Shown in pieces: positions 58,836 through 64,000 of a DNA stretch of 64,000 nucleotides. Under the pieces are notes generated by a model that worked only from the letters and a program-made list of their open reading frames with translations, was not told where the DNA came from and did not search any database. Location: assembly GCA_900541855.1 (NCBI GenBank), contig UQLD01000001.1, positions 87,258-151,257 of the forward strand, in the 5' to 3' direction. Origin of the DNA: an uncultured Collinsella sp. Its GTDB lineage: Bacteria; Actinomycetota; Coriobacteriia; Coriobacteriales; Coriobacteriaceae. Both the position numbers and the translations under genes were made by a program. Every line of letters begins with the position of its first letter. The stretch's first letter is position 1.

Positions 58836-60404
58836 TTAGCTGGTGTGGCGCCAGCGAGGGTCGGTGAGCGTACGCGCCACACCCAGTCCAACGGGCAGAA
58901 ACGCTACGATGAGCACTGCGCGCACAAACCAGCCGAGCATATTGACCGTGTCGAAGGTGCACATGTAATACATCGAGCGATACAGATACAAGCCCGGCAC
59001 CATAATGACAATCGAAGGCACCGTGAGGGCGATGCGCGGGTAGGTGAGCTTGACTTCGGCCAAGCTTGCCAGCAGACCCGATACCAGCGCGCCGATAAAC
59101 GCTGCTGCCTCGGGAGGCATTCCCGTGCTGAGGCCCAGGAAGGGAATCATCGTCGGCGCATCGACAAGGGTCAGACGCAGGGTATTGGACACGGCGCCGA
59201 TCAACCCAGCTGCCGCGGCCATCTTTACCGGGCTGTTGAACATCACCGAGAAGCCGAATACGCCAACGAAGCTCATCACCACGCGCAGGAGCGTAAGGGC
59301 AAGCGGCGAAAGGCCCAGTGGGGCAAAGTCGTCCGGCGCCAGGCCAACACACTCGGCAACCATCCAACCTACGAGCGTCGCCATCACAATAATCGATACG
59401 GCATATGAAAGGCGCTCGATACCGCTTCGCATGTCGAGCTTGGCGATGTCGAGGCCCGCCGTAATGAGCGGAAAGCCGGGAATCACAAAGAGCATGGCGC
59501 CGATATAGCCTTCTTGGTGCGACATTGCCCCCGGTATGACCTGGCCAAGGCCGAGCAATGCCAGCAGATACGAAACGCAAGCGAGCGCAACGCCGGTCGT
59601 CAGCGCGCTGAACTGACCAAGGCCTTGCTTGAGAATATGGGAGCGGGCAAAGTTGCCGACACCCGCGCCCACGAACGCGCAGGCCATCTCGATAGGGCCG
59701 CCGCCGAGCAAAAAAACGAAGGCGCCACAGGCGCAGGCCGCCGCAAGGCCCTGTTGCCAAGGCGCGTAATCAGGTTTTGAACTCTCAACGGTCTTGAGCA
59801 TCTCGTGATACTCGTGCACCGTGAAGCGACGACCATAGGTCTCGATTTCCTTGAGGAAACTCTCCATCATCCAAATGCGATGGGTATTGACGCCCGTTGT
59901 GGGCAAGCTGACGACCTCATTAAAGCAGTGACCATCTTCGATGCAGGTGCACTCAAACGACAGAAGACTTAAGTCAACGTGGATGGTGACACCGAGTACG
60001 GCGGCAACACGATTCATGGTATCGCGCACGCGCCAGGCACCCGTTCCGCTTGCCAGCATAAGCATGCCGGTGCGGCAGATGATGGATGATTTATCGGTGA
60101 GCGGCGCATCGACGGCAAGCTCATCGCCTGCCGTCACGATCTGGTGCCAGTCAGTTTTCATATGGAGCGCGCCGGCACGAACGCCGTGGTGCATGGGGGC
60201 TCTCGAAAGCAGCGAGTTAAGGCGCGAAGGCTGTGAGGGCTCCGCCGATTCGCCCTCGTCCTCGTCGGGCTCTTCATCGACCAGATCAAAGGAATCAAGC
60301 GGCGCTGGCTCGCGACGGTCGATCAGCTCCTCGTCCTCATCATCAAAGTAGTTGAACTGATCGAGCATGTCCTCTTCGATTGCGCACTCGCTCGCGTCGT
60401 CCAT
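58836..60404 (-). CDS. threonine/serine exporter family protein (ThrE)
   Basis: Predicted amino-acid exporter in the inner membrane, 522 aa. A long acidic N-terminus (about 75 residues, rich in Asp/Glu) is followed by a soluble ThrE part (IICRTGMLMLASGTGAWRVRDTMNRVAA). Hydrophobic helices span about residues 215-340 and a second ThrE_2-like domain about 365-500. Both halves of the two-component ThrE exporter are therefore in one chain. ATG at 60404 with GGAAGGGAG upstream. Serine/threonine as substrate is by family. Confidence 0.88.
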   Translation of the reverse strand: MDDASECAIEEDMLDQFNYFDDEDEELIDRREPAPLDSFDLVDEEPDEDEGESAEPSQPSRLNSLLSRAPMHHGVRAGALHMKTDWHQIVTAGDELAVDAPLTDKSSIICRTGMLMLASGTGAWRVRDTMNRVAAVLGVTIHVDLSLLSFECTCIEDGHCFNEVVSLPTTGVNTHRIWMMESFLKEIETYGRRFTVHEYHEMLKTVESSKPDYAPWQQGLAAACACGAFVFLLGGGPIEMACAFVGAGVGNFARSHILKQGLGQFSALTTGVALACVSYLLALLGLGQVIPGAMSHQEGYIGAMLFVIPGFPLITAGLDIAKLDMRSGIERLSYAVSIIVMATLVGWMVAECVGLAPDDFAPLGLSPLALTLLRVVMSFVGVFGFSVMFNSPVKMAAAAGLIGAVSNTLRLTLVDAPTMIPFLGLSTGMPPEAAAFIGALVSGLLASLAEVKLTYPRIALTVPSIVIMVPGLYLYRSMYYMCTFDTVNMLGWFVRAVLIVAFLPVGLGVARTLTDPRWRHTS

Positions 60405-60536
60405 CCCGGTGCTCCCTTCCTATCGACTAACCCCCATCCTAGACAGCGACGGCTAAAGGAAACATAAAAGAGACGGCTGTCATGCATGGAAGGCGCAAAC
60501 CCCCAATGCGTCGGTAGATCCCCAACGACTAGGACT

Positions 60537-60607
60537 GTCCCCAAGTGCCGGCACAAAAGGAACGTCCCTAAGTGCCGGCACAAGAGGAACGTCCCTAAGT
60601 GCCAGCC
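60537..60607. repeat. 27-bp tandem repeat, 2.6 copies
   Basis: Units 60537-60563, 60564-60590 and partial 60591-60607 of the form GTCCCTAAGTGCCGGCACAA plus GAGGAAC, differing at few bases. They contain GGGAC on the minus strand like the hairpin loops elsewhere. In the 379-bp gap between the exporter gene and lysS. Confidence 0.85.
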
Positions 60608-60640
60608 AGAGCAACGCCGCAGGTAGAGGACGGACAGCGA

Positions 60641-60740
60641 GCGACGTCCAGGGCGAACAAGTTGGCATGAAAAAGGCAAGGCATAGACCTTCTGGTCATG
60701 CCTTGCCTTTTGAATGACAAATTGTCGCCCTGGACGTCGC
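60641..60740. repeat. long nested hairpin, family B copy 2
   Basis: Perfect outer arms GCGACGTCCAGGGCGA (60641-60656) and complement (60725-60740). Inner stem AAAAGGCAAGGCAT/ATGCCTTGCCTTTT at 60671-60711 with bulged A and loop TTCT flanked by GACC/GGTC. It shares the GGCATAGACC core and the internal-loop sequences TGAAA and TTGAA with the copy at 41247-41349. It starts 43 bp past the lysS stop on the minus strand. Confidence 0.88.
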
Positions 60741-60783
60741 GCAGCGTCGAGCCGTTACGCGGTTCGTAGAACCGCGTAACTAG

Positions 60784-62748
60784 TTAGTACATCTTTGCGC
60801 CGGCGGGGATGGAAGCATCGAGCTGGATCAGGTTGAGGCGCTCCTCGCCCTCCTCCTCGTGGACAGCGCTGATCAGCATGCCGCAGCTGGGGATGCCCAT
60901 CATCTTGCGCGGAGGCAGATTGGTGATGGCGAGCAGGGTCTTACCGACCAGGTCCTCGGGCTCGTAGTACTCGTGAATACCGGAGAGGATGGTGCGGTCG
61001 GTGCCGGTGCCGTCGTCGAGCGTAAAGTTCAGCAGCTTCTTGGACTTCTTGACGGCCTCGCATGCCTTGACCTTCACAGCGCGGAAGTCGCTCTTGGAGA
61101 AGGTATCAAAGTCGACGAACTCCTCAAACAGCGGCTCAACGGCGATCTTGGAGTAATCGAGCGTGGGCTTAAGCGACTTAACGAACGGGCTCGCGGCGTT
61201 GCCGGCCTCGGCAGCCTTGGCGGCAGCGGCACCGGACTGGAAACCCTTCTCGGGCTTCATGTGCGGGAACAGCAGCACGTCGCGGATAGAAGCCTGGTTG
61301 GTGAGCAGCATGACCACGCGGTCGATACCGATGCCGATGCCGCCCGCGGGAGGCATACCGTACTCGAGGGCGCGCACGTAATCCTCGTCATACTCCATGG
61401 CCTCGTCGTCACCGCCGGCCTTCTCGGCCATCTGGGCGGCAAAGCGCTCGGCCTGGTCGACCGGGTCGTTGAGCTCGGAGAACGCGTTGGCGTACTCGTG
61501 ACCGGCAATAACCAGCTCAAAGCGGTGCGTCAGGCGCGGGTCGTCCTCAAAACGCTTGGCAAGCGGGCTGACCTCGATGGGGTAATCGCACACGAAGGTC
61601 GGGTTGACGATGGTGTCCTCGCCCAGCTCATCGTAAATCTCGGCGATGATCTTGCCGGCAGTCCACTCGGGCTTGATCTCCAGGCCCTTCTCGCGCGCGG
61701 CGGCAGCAAGCTCCTCGACCGGCGTGTCGATGGTGACCTGCTTGCCGAGCACGTCGGAGACGATGTCGGTCATGGGACGGCTGGCCCACTCACCAGAAAG
61801 GTCGATGGTCTGGCCCTGGTACTCGATGACCTCGGGGTTGCCGATGGCCTTGTTAGCCGCCTTAATGACACCCTGGGCGAGCGCCTTCATGCCCTCGAGG
61901 TCTGAGAAGGCACGGTAGGCCTCCATCGTGGTGAACTCGGGGTTGTGGGTAAGGTCCATGCCCTCGTTACGGAAGATGCGGCCGATCTCGAACACGCGCT
62001 CAAAACCACCGACGATGCAGCGCTTGAGGTGCAGCTCGGTGGCAATACGCAGGTAGCACTCCTGATCGAGCGCGTTGAAGTGGGTAATGAACGGCTTGGC
62101 GGTAGCGCCGCCCTGGATGGTCTGCAGGATGGGGGTCTCGACCTCCATGTAACCGTCGGACTCCATAAAGCGACGGAAGGTAGAGAGAATCTGCGAACGC
62201 TTACGGAAGGTCTCGCGAACGTCGTCGTTGGCGATCAGATCGACATAGCGCTGGCGATAGCGGGTCTCCTTGTCGGAAAGACCGTGGAACTTCTCGGGCA
62301 GCGGACGAACGGCCTTGGAAAGCAGGGTCGCGCTCTTAGGGGCAACGGAAAGCTGGCCGCGCTGGGTGCGCACGACCACGCCGGTCACGCCCAGGATGTC
62401 GCCCAGGTCGAGGGCCTTGAGCGTATTCCAGGCGGCCTCGTCCATGTCGTTGATGCGGCAGAACAGCTGAATCTCGGCAGTCGCATCGCGCACGACGATG
62501 AACATGATCTTGCCCTGACCGCGCTTGGCGACCACGCGGCCGGCGATCTTCACGACGTCCTCGGTGTCCTCGCCATCGGCAAGCTCGGCGTACTTAGCCT
62601 CGATATCGGCGACGTAGTCCTCAAGCTCAGAGTGCTCGGGATAGGGGTTCTGGCCCGCCTCGAACAGGGCGGCGCGCTTGGCCAGGCGGGTGGCGCGCTC
62701 GTCGTTGAGCGTCGATGCCTGATCGGCGGCGTTCTGGTTCTCTGCCAT
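60784..62748 (-). CDS. lysS: lysine-tRNA ligase with C-terminal tRNA-binding domain
   Basis: Class IIb LysRS charging tRNA-Lys. 654 aa, about 150 more than the common bacterial form. An OB-fold anticodon domain at about 65-170 precedes motif 2 (FRNEGMDLTHNPEFTTMEAY) and motif 3 (GIGIGIDRVVMLLTN) near residue 480. Residues about 535-654 form a Trbp111/EMAP-like OB domain (DFRAVKVKACEAVKKSKKLL, LPPRKMMGIPSCGMLISA), of the type usually appended to MetRS. It should raise tRNA affinity; that is inference. ATG at 62748, greA upstream across a terminator. Confidence 0.95.
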   Translation of the reverse strand: MAENQNAADQASTLNDERATRLAKRAALFEAGQNPYPEHSELEDYVADIEAKYAELADGEDTEDVVKIAGRVVAKRGQGKIMFIVVRDATAEIQLFCRINDMDEAAWNTLKALDLGDILGVTGVVVRTQRGQLSVAPKSATLLSKAVRPLPEKFHGLSDKETRYRQRYVDLIANDDVRETFRKRSQILSTFRRFMESDGYMEVETPILQTIQGGATAKPFITHFNALDQECYLRIATELHLKRCIVGGFERVFEIGRIFRNEGMDLTHNPEFTTMEAYRAFSDLEGMKALAQGVIKAANKAIGNPEVIEYQGQTIDLSGEWASRPMTDIVSDVLGKQVTIDTPVEELAAAAREKGLEIKPEWTAGKIIAEIYDELGEDTIVNPTFVCDYPIEVSPLAKRFEDDPRLTHRFELVIAGHEYANAFSELNDPVDQAERFAAQMAEKAGGDDEAMEYDEDYVRALEYGMPPAGGIGIGIDRVVMLLTNQASIRDVLLFPHMKPEKGFQSGAAAAKAAEAGNAASPFVKSLKPTLDYSKIAVEPLFEEFVDFDTFSKSDFRAVKVKACEAVKKSKKLLNFTLDDGTGTDRTILSGIHEYYEPEDLVGKTLLAITNLPPRKMMGIPSCGMLISAVHEEEGEERLNLIQLDASIPAGAKMY

Positions 62749-62766
62749 AAGTTAGCTCCTCAAACT

Positions 62767-62799
62767 AAAACGCTCCCCAGGATTCGGTCCCAGGGAGCG
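62767..62799 (-). terminator. greA terminator
   Basis: CGCTCCC ... GGGAGCG stem between greA and lysS, followed by TTTTAG on the minus strand; readthrough into lysS is possible. Confidence 0.8.
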
Positions 62800-62827
62800 A
62801 AAACATACCTTTACGCGGGACCGTGGT

Positions 62828-63298
62828 CTAGCGTGCGATCTTGGCGATGGTGTAGACGCGAGTCTTGCCGGAAGGCGTAACGACCTCGACGGAATCACCC
62901 TCGCCGTGACCGATGATGGCGTGACCGACCGGAGACTCGTTGGAGATCTTGTGCTCGAGCGAGTTGGTCTCGGTGGTACCAACGAGCGTGACTTCCATGA
63001 CCTCGCCGTTGGGATCAATCAGCGAAACGGTGGAACCGATGGAGACGGTCAGATCGCCCGTGGTGGCAGCAACCTGAGCGTTGGCAAGAATGGCCTGGAT
63101 CTCGGCGATACGAGCAGCATTCTGGGCCTGCTTGTCCTTGGCGGCATCGTACTCGGAGTTCTCCGAAAGGTCGCCGAACGCGCGGGCTTCCTTGATGTCC
63201 TCGACGATCTCCTTGGCGTAATCGCCCTCACGCCAGGCGAGCTCCTCGACGAGCTTCTGGCGGCCCTCAGCGGTCAGTACGATCTGGCTTGCGTCCAT
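62828..63298 (-). CDS. greA: transcription elongation factor GreA
   Basis: Rescues backtracked RNA polymerase by stimulating transcript cleavage. 156 aa, typical. N-terminal coiled-coil (about 10-75) with LSENSEYDAAKDKQA, whose acidic tip residues are the D and E of the GreA signature. The C-terminal FKBP-like domain has IGSTVSLIDPNGE and SPVGHAIIGHGEGD. The ATG at 63298 starts MDASQIVLT; 10 extra residues upstream are not part of the family. Confidence 0.96.
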   Translation of the reverse strand: MDASQIVLTAEGRQKLVEELAWREGDYAKEIVEDIKEARAFGDLSENSEYDAAKDKQAQNAARIAEIQAILANAQVAATTGDLTVSIGSTVSLIDPNGEVMEVTLVGTTETNSLEHKISNESPVGHAIIGHGEGDSVEVVTPSGKTRVYTIAKIAR

Positions 63299-63346
63299 AC
63301 GGATATCTCCCCAACTCTGATCAAACAATCAACTGTCAACAAAACG

Positions 63347-63380
63347 AAAAAGACCGGCTAGCCTGCGGGCAAGCCGGTCA
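63347..63380 (-). terminator. tatA terminator
   Basis: GACCGGCT / AGCCGGTC stem with CTTTTTCG on the minus strand, 25 bp past the tatA stop. Confidence 0.85.
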
Positions 63381-63404
63381 GGTGCTCACCCCAAAGGGAT
63401 GGGA

Positions 63405-63680
63405 CTACTCTGCGTCCGCGTCGCTGTCCTCTGCCTGCTTCTTCTTGGCAGCAGCGAGCTTGGCCTCGAGCTCAGCGATCTCCTTGTCCTCCTCGGACTG
63501 CTCGACCACGACCTCCTCGGCCTGCTTGGTCTCGGCCTTATCGTCGCCCTCCATACCCTCGCGGATATTCTTGACGGTAGAGCCGAGGGACTTGCCGAGC
63601 TTCGGCAGGTTCTTGGGCCCGAAGATAATCAGGACAACGACGAGAATAATGATGAGCTCAGGAGCCCTCAGTCCAAACAT
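63405..63680 (-). CDS. tatA: twin-arginine translocase protein TatA
   Basis: Pore-forming subunit for export of folded proteins. 91 aa. One N-terminal transmembrane helix (LRAPELIIILVVVLIIF), the FGP hinge (IFGPKNLPKLGKSLG), an amphipathic helix and an acidic/Lys tail. The ATG at 63680 (MFGLRAPELI) follows GGAGG; an upstream extension passes through the tRNA-Pro gene and is rejected. No tatC in the window. Confidence 0.93.
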   Translation of the reverse strand: MFGLRAPELIIILVVVLIIFGPKNLPKLGKSLGSTVKNIREGMEGDDKAETKQAEEVVVEQSEEDKEIAELEAKLAAAKKKQAEDSDADAE

Positions 63681-63753
63681 GTAGACCTCCACAATACAGC
63701 GAGACAAGCTCGAATGAGTATACCGCGGGTATCGCGGTATCACAACACTAGCT

Positions 63754-63781
63754 AAAAAAAGGGACCGCAAGAAGCGGTCCC
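63754..63781 (-). terminator. terminator after tRNA-Pro
   Basis: GGGACCGC / GCGGTCCC stem followed by a seven-base T-run on the minus strand. Confidence 0.88.
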
Positions 63782-63792
63782 TCCTCATGCTC

Positions 63793-63869
63793 TGGTCGGG
63801 TTGACTGGATTTGAACCAGCGACCCCTGCGTCCCGAACGCAGTGCTCTACCAAACTGAGCCACAACCCG
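63793..63869 (-). tRNA. tRNA-Pro (CGG anticodon)
   Basis: 77 nt, acceptor CGGGTTG/CAACCCG, anticodon stem CTGCG/CGCAG around TTCGGGA (anticodon CGG), T-loop TTCAAAT, encoded CCA. Confidence 0.97.
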
Positions 63870-63984
63870 TTAGCCCGACTATAGTAACAAAGATTTTCGC
63901 CGCGTGCTAGAGAAATTTTTATTTCTTTGGCGCGTCGATTTGAACCCTTGATTATCGACTTTATCCGAACACCTCCCACATTCA

Positions 63985-64000
63985 TCCGCACATGTGCGGA
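63985..64000. repeat. 16-bp perfect palindrome at the window end
   Basis: TCCGCACATGTGCGGA reads the same on both strands. The window ends here, so it may be part of a larger operator or hairpin. Confidence 0.5.

Noticed and set aside
60323..60679. ORF encoding a tandem HLGTFLLCR-type peptide repeat
   Set aside because: It is produced by translating the 27-bp DNA repeat and has no ribosome site or homology.

Overview
The window is a high-GC bacterial chromosome segment. The gene set and order (FeoA-FeoB fusion, WYL regulators, TrpX-type ABC transporter, 2-hydroxyacyl-CoA dehydratase activase, LAATG-type wall sorting signal, no ribosomal RNA genes here) suggest a Coriobacteriia gut anaerobe such as Collinsella. 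That assignment is inferred from gene content and style; no 16S gene is present.

Layout. 0-11 kb, minus strand: rplJ-rplL, galU, rpoB-rpoC, with an L10 leader, attenuator and promoter upstream of rplJ. 11-20 kb: aminotransferase, an unknown gene, a family 6 DNA glycosylase, a GH13 glycosidase, an MFS exporter, feoAB and an esterase. 20-32.7 kb, plus strand: PTS EIIA, asnS, a WYL regulator, a three-gene ABC transporter, a wall-anchored 5'-nucleotidase, an MscS channel, and a two-gene unit of a ParB-like/BMP-like protein plus a metallophosphoesterase. 32.7-38 kb, minus strand: the translation cluster tRNA-Tyr/Thr/Met-tuf, rpmG-tRNA-Trp-secE-nusG, rplK, rplA. 38-48 kb: a DNA-binding/HipA-like fusion, the disA-ispD-ispF-cysS-rlmB-yacP row, mntP behind a manganese riboswitch, and a HipBA pair. 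48-64 kb: pepD, clpC, a TetR gene with a giant dehydratase activase, two membrane proteins, lysS, greA, tatA and tRNA-Pro.

How the genes work together. Most of the window is core information processing: RNA polymerase, L1/L10/L11/L7-L12/L33, EF-Tu, NusG, SecE, GreA, three aminoacyl-tRNA synthetases and six tRNAs. Metal homeostasis (feoAB, mntP), c-di-AMP signalling (disA), isoprenoid precursors (ispD/F), proteolysis (clpC, pepD) and two HipA-type kinases with palindromic operators are interspersed.

The most unusual content is in two places. First, the intergenic regions hold several families of hairpin DNA whose cores or loops are conserved while their arms differ: two nested long-hairpin families, a 67-bp hairpin family, hairpins with GGGACAG loops, a 3 x 62-bp array, a 3 x 80-bp array and a nested palindrome. 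Second, some core proteins are atypical. The beta-prime subunit carries a C-terminal domain resembling the RNA polymerase alpha C-terminal domain. The beta subunit has a rewritten, enlarged segment just after the rifampicin region. LysRS carries a Trbp111-like C-terminal domain. The usual secE-nusG-rplKAJL-rpoBC cluster is split by about 22 kb, and galU sits between rplL and rpoB.
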